Shown: positions 19,746-30,514 of the stretch, one piece after another
How the letters are laid out: every line of letters begins with the position of its first letter
Numbering within the stretch: position 1 is the first letter of the stretch
Assembly: GCA_022606425.2 (NCBI GenBank)
Contig: JAHDVF020000215.1
Coordinates: forward strand, 62,001-126,000
Length of the DNA stretch: 64,000 nucleotides
Reading direction: 5' to 3'
From: Lepidostoma basale
Taxonomy: Eukaryota; Arthropoda; Insecta; Trichoptera; Lepidostomatidae
The notes under the pieces: generated by a model
Told to the model about the DNA's origin: nothing
The model's input: only the letters and a program-made list of their open reading frames with translations
Databases searched by the model: none
Position numbers and translations under genes: made by a program

Positions 19746-20460
19746 GGATATTTATTTTTATTAAACACATATGAGACATTACAAACGAAAAACATTAAGA
19801 TAGTTAGTAAGTTAGTTAGTCAATGTTTATTTTTATTGTCCTTATAATATGTGGCCTATTATTGGTTTGCAATGTCGCTTAAAAACCAAAATTTGAAATA
19901 AGAACTTTAGATATGTCAGACACAATTTTTTTTTATGTTCACAATAAAAGTGATTGTCTGTCCCTATACGTGTGTTGGGTTAAGTAGGTTATTTGGTCGA
20001 AATGTCATGTGTGCTCATCACAAATTTATAGATAAGTAAACCAATTAAGCGTTGACAGCTGATATATGTAAATATTATTTTTTGATAGTCAGTAGACATT
20101 GATTTCAAAAGGTACAATCCTAGTACAAAGGCGAAATAACTGAAGAGATATGTTAGTTAATTAGATGTACATTTTAGCAACTAGAAATTCATTAAGTTTT
20201 GCTGTTTTCATGTACAACAAAAAAAACATGACAAACAAATACATTGGATAATGGACTATCTGTGTTTTGGTTTAGCCATTAGACAGTTCACTTGAAAACA
20301 CAATTTTACAGAAACCATGTCATGTGTCATTAGCATGGCTTATGTTTAACAAAGCAAGTGACAATTAACTTAATAGCATTCTTCATTCAATGTTTATCTC
20401 TGTAGACTACTATAGTGTTTTGTGACCTAGAAAAAAAAAACAATGAAAAAAATATATACT
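19746..20460. other. Unassigned; TTAG trace at 19800
   Basis: 'agttagtaagttagttagt' at 19801-19820 is a bare LINE-T-type tail. Otherwise nothing recognised. Confidence 0.4.
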
Positions 20461-20469
20461 TGTATTTCT

Positions 20470-20715
20470 CTCGACCAATCTTCCTTCTTGTAGAAATATG
20501 TGGTGTGTTTTCCAGTGGGTTGCTTCTCGTGTGTGGTATATTCCCAGCTGTCCTTCCATATTTTAGGAGGTCTTCCACGAGGGCGAGTCCCGTGAAGCTG
20601 ATTTGGGAGTCTGGTGGTGTCCATTCTTTGGACATGACCATATCAGTCCCTTCTTCGCTGTCTACTCCATCTTATAAAATATTCTCAGTCTCACATATGG
20701 TGCCTGCATATCTAA
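20470..20715 (-). mobile_element. LINE-G fragment
   Basis: Minus strand: MDTTRLPNQLHG, then RPRGRPPKIWKDSWE, matching the family C-terminus. The (GAA)n tail is degraded near 20480. Confidence 0.7.
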
Positions 20716-20737
20716 CTAAAATGTAGCATAAAGTTAT

Positions 20738-20932
20738 GAAATACATGACTATTTGACGAGAGCCCGTGATAGATTCCGACTCCGAAGACCCAGACTTGAA
20801 AGTACAGAGAAAGGTGTTTTTTATAGAGGATTTAAATTATATAACGAATTGTCAAATGAAGTAAGAGATGCCGGTTCTCTCGCGATCTTTCATCGAAAAT
20901 GCTTGCAATATGTTCTAAGTACCGATATTTAA
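20738..20932 (+). pseudogene. LINE ORF C-terminus (FYRGFKLYNEL type)
   Basis: A 64-codon frame with no internal stop, from EIHDYLTRARDRFRL through GVFYRGFKLYNELSNEVR to an in-frame TAA. The charge pattern and 'FYRGFKLYN.L...VR' resemble the extreme C-terminus of R1/Jockey/CR1-like non-LTR ORFs. 3' sequence to about 21052 (ending aacattaaataaa) may be its 3' UTR. It was too short for a typical ORF cut-off. Confidence 0.55.
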
Positions 20933-21054
20933 TGTTTTTGTTTTTCTCATTTGCGATTTTTATATATTATTAATTAATTGTTTATAAAATATTGTTATAT
21001 AAGTTGTAAAATGTTCCTGTCGTTTTTTACAACTTAATTTAACATTAAATAAAT

Positions 21055-21325
21055 AGTCTATTGTTTTGGCCGAAACACTATGATACTTTAACATAATAAA
21101 CTGTTAAATTAAAAAAAAAACTTTGTTTTTAGTATCACAAATGTATTTTTAATTTACGTGACAGCTGTTTCGTAAAAATATGTTGACATCATCAGGTGCT
21201 ATAACAGGTGTTTCAATTATTGTAACACGTGATGATGTCAACATAGGTTGACGAAACAGCTGTCGCGTAAAATAAAAACACATTTGTGATACACAAAAAA
21301 GTTTTTTTATTTAACAGTTTATTTA
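21055..21325. mobile_element. PLE-A fold-back, two opposed hammerhead remnants
   Basis: Left arm (minus motif 21160-21195): CUGAUGA is intact, but stem II partner GGUUGAC has become U-rich. Right arm (plus motif 21222-21268): stem II GUCAAC/GUUGAC and GAAACAGCUGUC are intact, but C3 reads G. Each arm has lost a different part. Confidence 0.75.
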
Positions 21326-21964
21326 ATAAATAATTATTAAATAAAAATATATCTCTCTAATTATAATGTACCTTACGTGATCTTCATAAACTTTTTCATA
21401 TTTTTTTTATTTAATTATTTAATTATTAGGTACTACTACCCAAAAAATACTTTATTTTATTTATTAAAGAAGCATAACACATTCATTACTATTACAGATT
21501 TTTAAAATAAACAATAAATGGCTTGCAGTTAACAATTATGATGGAATAAAAAATGTATAGATCGATAGTGTCAACATGACAGAACACAATTTTAAATATG
21601 AAATATGTAAATAGCCCTCTGATTTCCAGTCTCCGCAGTATGTAAATATCGTATCGAAGTATTGACGATCCGTGTTCTCAATTCAATTTGAATATAAGAA
21701 CAAAACACGAATCAAAGGTCGTGGCATGTTGAATTATGTATGTGAGATATGGTCGAGGAATAACTGCTGGATAGAAAACGGAAATTCTATATTATATATT
21801 TATATAATACTTAGCTAGTATCGCATAGGCAAACAGAACATTACTTTGATACTGTATATAATAGTCATAAAACAATTAATATATCTATTTTCGTATACCA
21901 GCTATCAATGTATTTTAATTAACAGTGAGCGTTGTTGAAATAATAGAACTACATAAATTTAATA
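21326..21964. other. No recognisable feature
   Basis: AT-rich, no ORF over 60 codons. Confidence 0.4.
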
Positions 21965-22260
21965 AAATATTCATAACTAACTAAATTACTAACCATCACA
22001 CCGTCTCCGTAGATGGAAATAGTGGACCACCACTCTGTTGTTTTCTGACATCTTTCGTTACTCAAAATTCATACATCGTGTCGTACATGCACGTCGATTT
22101 CTCCGACTCCTCACGCGGACGGCATTTAATATATGATTGATTTGATCGTGTCACGTTTTCCTTGATTTTCATCTATTTCTAGTTCCGTTTTTGTCGTTTA
22201 CATAAACTTTCTTTACCTTTATTTCTTCATTCATTCATTCCAATGATCCATACATTATTT
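21965..22260 (-). mobile_element. LINE-T fragment, minus
   Basis: TAAC tail at 21973-21995, family terminus and the RKTWHDQI-equivalent 'gatcgtgtcacgttttcc'. It faces the plus-strand pieces that follow. Confidence 0.75.
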
Positions 22261-22279
22261 TGTTCAAAACACTTTTATT

Positions 22280-22715
22280 CAAACTATATATTTTACAACG
22301 ATGTAAATGGAACCAGAAATAGAGAAAGACCGAGGAAAACGTGGCGCGATCAAATAAATCAAATATTGAATGTCGGCCATGTGAAGAGTCAGAGAATATT
22401 ATATTTTACAAATTTTAATTTATACTCAAAATGTGTACAGGTAAACTATTGAGTGTCCAAAGAAGAGGATGTAAACGACGTGAACGGGACTAGAAATCGA
22501 GGACGACATTTAATATTTGATTGATTTAAATCAATCATATATTAAATGTCGCCCACGTGAGGAGTCAAAGAAAGTGTGAAGAGTCGTGCGTCCATGACAC
22601 GATATATGAATGTTGAGGAAGTGAGGGAAGTATGTCAGGAAAGAACATTTTGGCGGTGGTTCCATCTGCCTCATTGGGAAGAGGGCGTGATGGTGAGTTA
22701 GTGTTAGTTTTGTGT
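22280..22715 (+). mobile_element. Two LINE-T pieces with an internal palindrome
   Basis: 22280-22400 (NDVNGTRNRERPRKTWRDQ) and 22466-22715. At 22504-22549 'gacatttaatatttgattgattt' meets its near-perfect inverse, so part of the RKTW...QIL region is folded back inside one copy. It ends with 'gaagagggcgtgatggtgagttag'. Confidence 0.75.
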
Positions 22716-23183
22716 AAAAATTTATGTTAGATATAACATTTTATTATCAATGTAATTATCAGAACTTTGAGATTTTGTGAAACGTGTTTAATCGTAGTGA
22801 AATTTGATAACGACTCTATTTATAACGTTGTTAGTATTCGCTTGTCCACTAAGGGTCATAGGTCTTTTTCGGACTTTCTCTATTTAACAAGTTCTCATTA
22901 ATAATGACTTATGACAGCAATTTTATCGATGCGAACATATTTTGTACAGGTAAGGGAATTCTTAGGGTCAAATAAGTACTAATTTATATTTGGGTCATGA
23001 TTTCAAGCCGGAACGCTTTTTTCGTGATGAGTTGTCTCTTTAGAACTGTCAGTATCTAAATACGGCATTCGCATATAAAACCAATCGTGTCAAATTTATA
23101 AAATTAGAAATAGAAAAAGTATAATTGAACAGTATGTATGGAATGTTTTTGATTGAAATTTCTCGGTAGAAGTTCATATTAAA
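22716..23183. other. No recognisable feature
   Basis: AT-rich; ORFs in this range lack motifs. Confidence 0.4.
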
Positions 23184-23345
23184 TAATGAAAACAAAAAAA
23201 AATTGATACAAAATTTCTTTATTATTATCACCAGAAGATGGCAGCAAGCTGCCAAAACCGGTCGAACATAAACACAAGTGAAAGCACACTAAATACATAA
23301 TAATAAATAAATTTTGTATAATTTTTTGTTCGTTTTCATTATCAG
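23184..23345. mobile_element. PLE-E fold-back with hammerhead-like centre
   Basis: Arms 'aatgaaaacaaaaaaaaatt' (23184) and 'aattttttgttcgttttcatt' (23320) are inverted. Centre: CAGAAGA, a perfect UGGCAG/CUGCCA hairpin with CAAG loop, AAAAC, CG loop and GUC. U4-to-A and G12-to-A relative to the hammerhead core predict inactivity. Confidence 0.65.
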
Positions 23346-23394
23346 TATGTATGTCTTTGTAAAACAACACACATTATTATTTTTATTTATTTAA

Positions 23395-23545
23395 TTAGTA
23401 CAAACAGGTTTCGGACACAGAAGCCCTTCATCGTTGTTGTTAAAAATGGTATGGTACATACAAAATAAATATTTAAACATTTTTTTTTTCATGAATGTGG
23501 TCAGATTTGAATATACCATTTTTAACACAACACGGATGATAGGAT
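23395..23545 (-). mobile_element. PLE-B fragment with decayed hammerhead
   Basis: Minus strand: ACGATGA core remnant, A, GGGC/GUCC stem II, GAAAC, CU loop, GUU. Positions C3 and U4 are altered. Confidence 0.6.
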
Positions 23546-23577
23546 AACCTCAAAAAGCTAATAATAATAAATATTAC

Positions 23578-23630
23578 TTCTGCCTTCCCCTTCAGAGAGA
23601 CGGCGTGAAAGTTAATTATCTAATGGGTAA
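23578..23630 (+). mobile_element. LINE-T 3' stub
   Basis: 'tctgccttccccttcagag' with 'agacggcgtgaaagttaa' matches the LINE-T terminus without a tail. Confidence 0.55.
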
Positions 23631-23839
23631 AGTAGAGGAAAGATGGTGTCAACGGAGAGATCGAAAAAAAAAACACATTAGAGGTTTGAATAAATATAAC
23701 AACTCTACTTTTAAAACACTTTTTTTACATTTTTCACAGATTTTTAAATTTCAAACAATTATTGATTTTGAAAATTTGGTTTGGTTCATATGGTGCTCCC
23801 GTCAATTTGGAGATATTTCGTGTATAAGTGGATTGTTTT

Positions 23840-24432
23840 GCTCAATTTGATTATTGCCGCTCTTGATGATAGTTATTTGTGGCAAAAAATACGTTTTTAC
23901 TGTTTTGGTGTTAAAATTATATACGTTTTTCGTTTATAAAAAGAATTTTGACAGGTGTAAAAATAAATTTTTCATTTGTTCCAATGACAATTTGAATAAA
24001 TTCTTCAATGACATTTTTAAGTTCTTGCTGGTGTTGGATTGTTTTAAGTGCCTAATTACAGTAAATAAAATAAAAACAGTGGATAACGTGGAATAAAAAT
24101 TAAATAAACACAAATGTCCGGATCGTCCAGCTGACGACAAGTGCACCATTTAAAAGAACATTATGTGTTAAATTATGTTTCTTTGTTATTTTATTTTATA
24201 TCATTGTATTTCAGATAATTTGTTTTAGATTTATTATGTAGACGTTGAACGATCGAACTGTGCGCGAGAGATCCCTGTTGGTGGCGATGAGGTTCGCAAC
24301 CCATCACACCGCGTCTCTCGCGATGGCGAAAAGAGAAGGATGGAGTGCCGCATCGATTAAAGTGTGGCAAACTATTCTTTCTGCCTACCCTTTCGGGGAG
24401 ACGGCGTGATGGTTAGTTAGTTAGTTAGTTTT
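23840..24432 (+). mobile_element. LINE-T-tailed repeat, VRGRC subfamily, copy 1
   Basis: Shares 'cctaattacagt' and 'tccggatcgtcca' and the coding block for MRFATHHTAS with copies at 53790, 47385 and 56327. It ends in the LINE-T terminus (CTACCCTTTCGGGGAGACGG) plus TTAG. The 5' part is non-coding here, so it may be a non-autonomous passenger of the LINE-T machinery. Confidence 0.75.
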
Positions 24433-24670
24433 CAAATTTCAATCCAATTCCCATACTCGAAACGTTCCCATTATCTCCCCCTCTCCTCAGTCCTAAACCC
24501 CCTCCACATTTATACAATATTCCACCCTTATAAGTATATATGTAATCACTCAGTTGTATTTTATTTTGTTAAATTTGTATATTGAAAAAGGTTATGTCAC
24601 AACCGAAACATGTCTGAAAAGTTTTATAAAAATACTAAGTGTAGTTTTTTTATTCAATTAACTTAGGTTT
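24433..24670 (+). mobile_element. PLE-F element with degenerate hammerhead
   Basis: A C-rich leader (24470-24540, 'tctccccctctcctcag') precedes TTGAAAAA, stem II GGUU/AACC, GAAACAUGUC at about 24580-24613. C3 and G8 are changed. The inverted-arm copy lies at 36955-37158. Confidence 0.6.
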
Positions 24671-24727
24671 GCTAAAATATCATTTTTTCGATCATTTAAA
24701 ATCTACTTTGTCCAGTAGAATTAGCTT

Positions 24728-24782
24728 ATCAACTAACTAACCATCACGCCGTCTCTCCGAATGGGTGGGCAGAAAGAATGCT
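24728..24782 (-). mobile_element. LINE-T 3' stub
   Basis: 'caactaactaaccatcacgc' and 'gggcagaaagaatg' correspond to only the last ~45 bp of the family, a severely truncated insertion. Confidence 0.8.
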
Positions 24783-24804
24783 TATTATTATTAACTCTTC
24801 AAGG

Positions 24805-25134
24805 TTATCCTTTTATTTGTGTTGTGATCCCAAAATATTTTAACAATTGTTCTGAATTTATTAAGATTAAAAATATATAATAGTTATCTTGTATAAAAGT
24901 CAAATACACATAGAGAAAAAAAACAAACCACTTCAACATGGCTTCATGTGACTCGAATGAACTTTTCGTGCTGCATGATTGAGATACAACCCCCGTCGCA
25001 TTATTCATGCACATTTGATCCGATCTGTAGTCGTCCATTGTACCAGGTCGTGTGCCTATCCGTCTATTGTATTTGATCGTGTCTCTATCTCCTGAGACAT
25101 CTTCGTGATGATTGGTTTTTCGAATGGGAGGCAT
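24805..25134 (-). other. Uncharacterised 109-codon ORF
   Basis: Minus-strand ORF. The N-terminal 70 residues are polar and mixed (MPPIRKTNHHEDVSGDRD at the start), the rest hydrophobic and AT-encoded. The first 180 bp are GC-richer than the flanks, which could mean a coding exon or a LINE remnant. No splice sites stand out and I recognise no family. Confidence 0.2.
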
Positions 25135-25440
25135 TCACAACATGTTTGTTTAAATTTATGCCAATTTTCCCATACAATGCCCTGGACGGTTTGAACAAAA
25201 TAACAAAGACCTTTTTGACCCTTTTGAATATTCCACGGCTCTTTGTGTTGTTTGAACTATAATACTATACAAATTTGAAGCTTTGCTTATTCTTTTGAAT
25301 TTCTTTTGATTATAATTCCTTTACTCACCTTCCTAAATTGGAATCAAATATTACAATCAAATTACATAGGTATAGGTTTAATAAAACTAAACCGGAAGAT
25401 GAGTTAATACGTGGTAACACATTTGATAACCTTGATACAT
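25135..25440. other. No recognisable feature
   Basis: AT-rich with no repeat match noticed. Confidence 0.35.
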
Positions 25441-25442
25441 TT

Positions 25443-25535
25443 AAGGCCACAATAAAATGGCCATAGATTAACTACCTATCACATGTTATGAGAATCAATA
25501 TAATAGCTTAAACAAATTGTATTGACAACATTTTG
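25443..25535 (+). mobile_element. 5'-truncated SINE-1 (B tail)
   Basis: 'acaataaaatggccatagatt' to 'gagaatcaatataatagct' without the tRNA-like head. The tail-B start 'aaattgtatt' follows. Confidence 0.7.
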
Positions 25536-25584
25536 AATGTATACAAATACTTGTAGACAAATACTGGATTTAACCCATTGCGAG

Positions 25585-25865
25585 TTACTCAGTTTTAATG
25601 ATTAATTTTATCTCAATAGAGACCTTTTGAAAGATGTATATATGCTAATATATTGAAGAATACTTCACATATTCTTGTTTAATCTACACTAGCACCATCT
25701 ATTAAGATTAGGTGTCAGATAGAATCCATCCATCTATTAAGATAATATTAGGTGTCAGGCAGGTAAATTTGTCAGACGTGGTGGTCATAAGAAGGGCGGA
25801 ATAGGGAATGTTGTATCACATAAAGCGATTGCTTAACCCAACCAATGACAAGTCATAAGACGAGA
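25585..25865 (-). mobile_element. M-TTAA MITE, diverged
   Basis: Contains 'tgtcagacgtggtggtcata', 'ggaatagggaatgttgta' and 'taacccaaccaatgaca'. The SINE-1 that follows begins directly at its truncated end. Confidence 0.65.
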
Positions 25866-26122
25866 CAACCAATGACGGCCACGAGTGGTAAGTGCATTGA
25901 CTGCCACCCCGAAGGTTCCGGGTTCGATTCCCGGCGAGGTCAGTGTGATTGTCACACTGCCTTTGGTCTGGTGTAGAATTCACGTGACAATTAAATGGCG
26001 ATAGATTAACTACCTATCACATGTCACGAGAATCAATATGACAGCTATACCCTTTACATCGATTTGGCTCGCGCTGTCATGATGTAAAGAGCGATTTAAC
26101 AAAATAATAATAATAATAAGCT
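25866..26122 (+). mobile_element. SINE-1 (A tail)
   Basis: Head with GGCCACGAGTGG (A box, one extra base) and a perfect GGTTCGATTCC B box at about 25921, SINE body, then tail A (ctttacatcgatttggctc ... gcgattt) and an AAT microsatellite at 26103-26118. Confidence 0.85.
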
Positions 26123-26214
26123 CTGTAAACGCTTCTATCACCATATTCAGTTTCCAAAAAAACAATATACTTCTTCGTTTCTATTACTATAAAATTAATC
26201 CTTAAAATTGTATA

Positions 26215-26305
26215 GATTAAATAGTCCATTGTTTTGGCCGAAACACTATGATACTTCAATATAATAAACTGTTAAATTATAGAACTCTGTTTATGTATCA
26301 CTATA
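26215..26305 (+). mobile_element. PLE-A terminal fragment without ribozyme
   Basis: Only the 'tccattgttttggccgaaac' to 'aaactgttaaat' block and the start of the next segment are present. Confidence 0.65.
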
Positions 26306-26786
26306 TAAATTACTAAGCTAATAAAATAAAATAATAATACATGTTTACATAAAAGAGTACTCCATTAAAGGCACTCCTAAAAAGCCCGATAAGAACGAAA
26401 AAAAAACAAGGAAGAAACATATTACGCCACACGGAAAATAAGATAACAAAAATATAGCAGCCTATATACGGTAACGTAAAGAATATGTTTTGTTAATCTT
26501 ATATAAATTATAATAATGTACAATTACAAATTTATTTTGTAACCTTCGTAATATTGTTGGAGCACATACAATATCGATACAACATTAAAATAGAAATCGT
26601 TTAGCACGTAACCTTTTAATACGTCATATTGGTTAATTCATCAATCGCTTAAAATAATAAGTTTATTCTAACACGAAATAACAACTGGTTAACACAAATA
26701 GTAATACTGTATTTTTAGTGAAGTCAATACAAATTAATATCGCCTTTTATCCTGATGTTTTTTGAAATCATATCACACTTTTTATG
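26306..26786. other. No recognisable feature
   Basis: AT-rich, no informative ORF. Confidence 0.35.
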
Positions 26787-26788
26787 AT

Positions 26789-26990
26789 TTAATTGTGTCT
26801 CAATAGAAACGAAGATGCAAATTGGAAACTGAATATGGTTGATCAAGGTGTTTACAGGACTTATGACCTGTCATTGGTTGGGTTAAGTGCACACTTTATG
26901 TAATTATAACATTCCGCATTCCACCTTTCTTATGACCATGTCTGACAAATTTTTGGAAGTTGTATATATGTTAAAGTACAATGTACTTCA
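26789..26990 (+). mobile_element. M-TTAA MITE, 5' half
   Basis: Begins 'ttaattgtgtctcaatag' at a TTAA boundary and runs to 'ttggaagttgtatatatgtt'. Confidence 0.75.
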
Positions 26991-27300
26991 ACACTTTTTA
27001 TATTTATTGAATTTTTTTTTTAAAGTAACAGTTCAATCCTAATCGTAAATAACTAAATCAAATAAAACATGTAGAATGAAAATTATCAAATTAATACATA
27101 ATAAATAAACGCTTTCTGAGGTAAACCTCTTCTTCTTTCGGTGCCGAACTAGAGAAATATGTGAATTTTTGCACAGGTGATAAAAATGATTACAATACAT
27201 ACAATAAAAAAAATTAACCTATATAAAAATTCAGTTTGCTTTATTAGTACGTGATTGGCGTGTTTTTCTTTTTCGTCTTTTTTAGATAGTATTTTGTTTA
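26991..27300. other. No recognisable feature
   Basis: AT-rich spacer. Confidence 0.35.
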
Positions 27301-27525
27301 CCTGCCCACGCCCTCATTGTACCATCTAAACGCCCCCAAATTTTCTCTGGGTCTTCCACTCCCCCCCTGAAAGTCTCAAACGTCCACAAGGGGCGTTATC
27401 GCCCACGTTGAGTTTACACAAACCTAGGTTTTAATCAAACAAAAAAGTTTTCCAATCCTGACGAAACTCCAGCGGGAGCGAAACCGGTTGGTGTGACAAT
27501 AATAAAGTGGTGTAAAAATATGTAA
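27301..27525 (+). mobile_element. PLE-D terminal repeat with C-rich leader
   Basis: A C-rich 120-bp leader (27300-27420) is followed by a hammerhead candidate and 'aataataaagtggtgta', the inverse of which borders the copy at 12418-12455. Confidence 0.7.
27452..27496 (+). ncRNA. Hammerhead ribozyme candidate, PLE-D
   Basis: CUGACGA at 27458-27464, stem II CUCC/GGAG (outer A-C mismatch) with AGCG loop, GAAAC at 27480-27484, CG loop, GUU cleavage triplet ending 27489. Stem I pairs C-G, U-G, A-U. The core is intact; stem I is shorter than usual. Confidence 0.7.
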
Positions 27526-27928
27526 TAGTGTTAAATTTCTTTTACATATTTTTGTATTTTGTTTTTTATTCGCTTGATTTCGTATTAAACGATTTTCATT
27601 ATAATCTCTTGTGGTTTCCTGTGTTTGAAGTATTGTGTAGTTTAATCATCAAAACAAACCATTTACTCCGATTTCACTACAATGATTCTCGTGTGTCCAT
27701 GGAATGTTGCATTTCTACGTTTCCTGAATGAGATTCCACTCTTGATCCATATAAGAGCAAAGCAGGTATGAAGTCGCATGGACACAAGGTGAACTCGATT
27801 AAAACCGCAGAAGAACATGTTGTATATATTGTATGAACATTGTTGATGCTGTCTCGAAGCAGATTTTGAGATCGATACTATAAGACCGCTTTACTTTTAA
27901 AGTAGATATTTTTATAATAAGAATTAAA
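27526..27928. other. No recognisable feature
   Basis: Contains a 67-codon ORF (27528-27731) with no motif. Confidence 0.35.
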
Positions 27929-28055
27929 ACTTGTAGCTGGAAAAAAAATGATGAAAGTAGGATACATGCCGTATAAATGCGATCACTGAGAAGAATGTGC
28001 GGGTAAACGATATATGATAGAATACCGAACGATGCAATAAGGCAGAAATGTAAGG
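27929..28055 (+). mobile_element. LINE-T internal fragment
   Basis: Decayed reading of the SWKKNDESRIHAV...MRSLRRMCG region (compare 60690-60790). Both ends are missing. Confidence 0.65.
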
Positions 28056-28062
28056 CAAATGA

Positions 28063-28560
28063 AGGATTAATTGTATCTTAATAGAGACGAAGATGCAAAC
28101 CGGAAACTGAATATGGTGATCGAGGTGTTTACAGGACTTATGACCTGTCATTGGTTGGGTTAAGCGCACGCTTTGTGTAATACAACATTCCCCATTCCAC
28201 CTTTCTTATAATTATTATTTTGTTGAATTCCTCTTTACATCATGACAGCATTAGCCAAATCGATGTAAAGGATATTATAGCTATCATAGTGATTCTCGTG
28301 ACATGTGATAGGTAGCTAATCTATCGCCAATTTATTGTCACGTGAATCCTACACCAGACCAAAGACAGTGTAACAATCACACTGCCCTCGCCGAGAATCG
28401 AACCCGGAACATGAAGATCGGCCATGCCCACCATGTCTGACAAATTTTTGGAAGTTGTATATATGTTAATATCCAACACCACAATTCACATGACAGTCTT
28501 AATTTATAGACCAGCGCCATCTATGAAGATTAGATTTAAGCATTGCATCATAAGTCAAAT
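28063..28560 (+). mobile_element. M-TTAA MITE split by a SINE-1
   Basis: 28063-28212 is the 5' half and 28428-28560 the continuation ('accatgtctgacaaattttt'). They are separated by a minus-strand SINE-1 (A tail), so the SINE is younger than the MITE. Confidence 0.8.
28213..28427 (-). mobile_element. SINE-1 (A tail) nested in M-TTAA
   Basis: Minus strand: B-box region GGTTCGATTCTCGGCGAGGGC around 28385-28405, body, tail A (gcattagccaaatcgatgt on plus) and an AAT tail at 28206-28215. The A box is missing, so the copy is 5'-truncated. Confidence 0.8.
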
Positions 28561-28858
28561 TAAAAAAAGGATCCCTGAGATGGTTTGGACAGCACTAAAA
28601 TGGCGCTGGGCAGGCCATGTCGCTCGAAGTTCTGACGATAGATGGACAAAACGCCTCCTTTGCTGGTGTCCTAGAACTGCAACCCGAAACCCAGGACGTC
28701 CTCAACTTCGACGGAGGGACATTAAAGAAACCGCTGGTATGACGTGGATGCGTTTTGCCCAGGAACGCCAGACATGGAAGCAGATGGAGGAGGCCTATGT
28801 CCAGGAGTGGACGGATATGGGCTTATGATGATGATGATGATGATACAAAACATATCGA
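28561..28858 (+). mobile_element. LINE-R (RTE/BovB-like) 3' end with (TGA)n tail
   Basis: Frame to 28828 contains LKWRWAGHVARSSDDRW, NPGRPQLRRRDI, GMTWMRFAQERQTWK and EEAYVQEWTDMGL, then TGA and (TGA)n at 28826-28843. This is the RTE-clade C-terminal pattern with its microsatellite tail. Confidence 0.85.
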
Positions 28859-28949
28859 GGCATTGATTTGCATGGACTCACTGGGTGTTTTAATTGCATT
28901 TAACGGGTTTATATAATAAAATATTCAATTAATACCCACGTATTTGAGA

Positions 28950-29640
28950 TAACTAACTAACTAACCATTACGCCGTCTCCCCGGAGGGGTAGGCAGAAAG
29001 AATGGAACGCTACACTGTTCTGTCCTGACATACTTCTCTCGATTCCTCTACATTCATACATCTTGTTAAGCACGCACGTCGATTTCTTCGACTCCTCACG
29101 TGACCGACATTCAATATTTGATTGATTTGATCGTGCCACGTTTTCCTCAGCCTTCCTCTAATTCTAGCTCCGTTCATGCCGTTTACATATACCATCTTTA
29201 CCATTCTGTATTCATTCATTCTTTCCATGTGTCCAAACCATCTTAATGACCCTTTCCTTATTTTGTTCATAACACTTTCATTCGCACCACATTCACTCAT
29301 TATACTTGCATTTGTCAAAAACCACGCAAAATTTGTCATTTGCCACGCAAGAGTAGGCAGAGAGAATGGACCACCACACTATTCTATCCTGGCACACCTC
29401 TCTAGCTTCCTCCACATTCATACATCGAGTCATACACGCACGTCGATTCTTCCGGCTTCTGACATGACCAACCTTTAATATTTGATTAATTTGGTCATGC
29501 CATGTTTTCCTCGGTCCTTGCATTTGTCACTCTATCAAATACAGATTTGCCACACATTCGTCTTAGAGATCTCATTTGTACTGCATTTATTCTACTTTCA
29601 TCCTTCTTTTGCCAGTCCCATGCTTCACTTCCAAATTATT
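28950..29640 (-). mobile_element. LINE-T copy carrying a nested LINE-T copy
   Basis: Outer copy: 28950-29317 and 29530-29640, covering KDESRIN to the tail. Inner copy: 29318-29516. The 13-mer CTTGCATTTGTCA at 29305-29317 is repeated at 29517-29529. The inner copy ends atypically, in 'ttgcgtggttt' (minus strand) rather than TTAG. Confidence 0.88.
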
Positions 29641-30119
29641 AACAAGTTTATGTAATGCTTTTATTTTGAAAAGTAACTTTGTGATTTTGTTAAGTTTCAA
29701 TTGTTAGCGCTAAAGCTCCCCATAGCATTATCGTCGCGTTTAATTTGAGCACATTTTATTCAAGGCTCTCGCTATCCGCTGACATTAGTAAGTTCGCATG
29801 TCGCACTACCGCAAGTGAAATAATTTCCTTCTAGAACAGTCCGCCTACCACAATGATTTTGCGGTCAAAAGAACGGACTACATATTTTTTACAACATGTA
29901 ATAACTGTAATGAGTCTAATAACGTGCATTTTTCTTTTATGATGTTAACTGTTATAAGTAGCAATAAAAAAGCGTATCGCAATGAGATTCAGATATTTGA
30001 GAGTAGATCTGCAGCCATAACGAACTATTAACCGAAGTACGAGAACAAGCAATAATGCGTCTACTATATTATGTCTAAAAATATGACCTGGAAGACAAAG
30101 TAATCCGTGTTGACTTATC
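29641..30119. other. No recognisable feature
   Basis: Moderately AT-rich with no ORF over 60 codons. Confidence 0.4.
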
Positions 30120-30440
30120 CTAAGATCCGAAAATCTTAATATAAATGTAAACGTCTATCTTTTAGGAGTTTTATTAAGTTATTTATGGAAAAATGAATAT
30201 GATTTAAATCATAGTAAGTGTTTCAGAGAAAAACGTATTTGCATATTTATTTACAATTTTTTTTTCAATGTCCTTTATTTAGCAAGTATTTTTCATTTGT
30301 ACGTTGCGGACATGATCTCGGAGAGTTTTTTCAGTTATATATTTTAGGATTTATTGAACAATGATGTAAAACTCCATAATAAATAATGAATATAAATTAA
30401 AACGTCTGTCTTCTAATTTTAAATTGTTTTAAAACAATGA
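30120..30440. mobile_element. PLE remnants around a LINE-G scrap
   Basis: 30140-30180 and 30355-30410 hold 'aaacgtctatcttttaggag' and 'aacaatgatgtaaaactcc' blocks. 30290-30352 reads on the minus strand as a LINE-G piece. Confidence 0.5.
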
Positions 30441-30514
30441 TTTTTTTCAGTTTTAAATATCGTCATTTAATATTCATTACCTATGTAAATATTTTAGATA
30501 AACTTAAGGTGTTA

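Noticed and set aside
24577..24625. PLE-F motif as an active hammerhead
   Set aside because: The stem II and GAAACAUGUC fit, but the core reads UUGAAAAA, with C3 and G8 changed and no better register.
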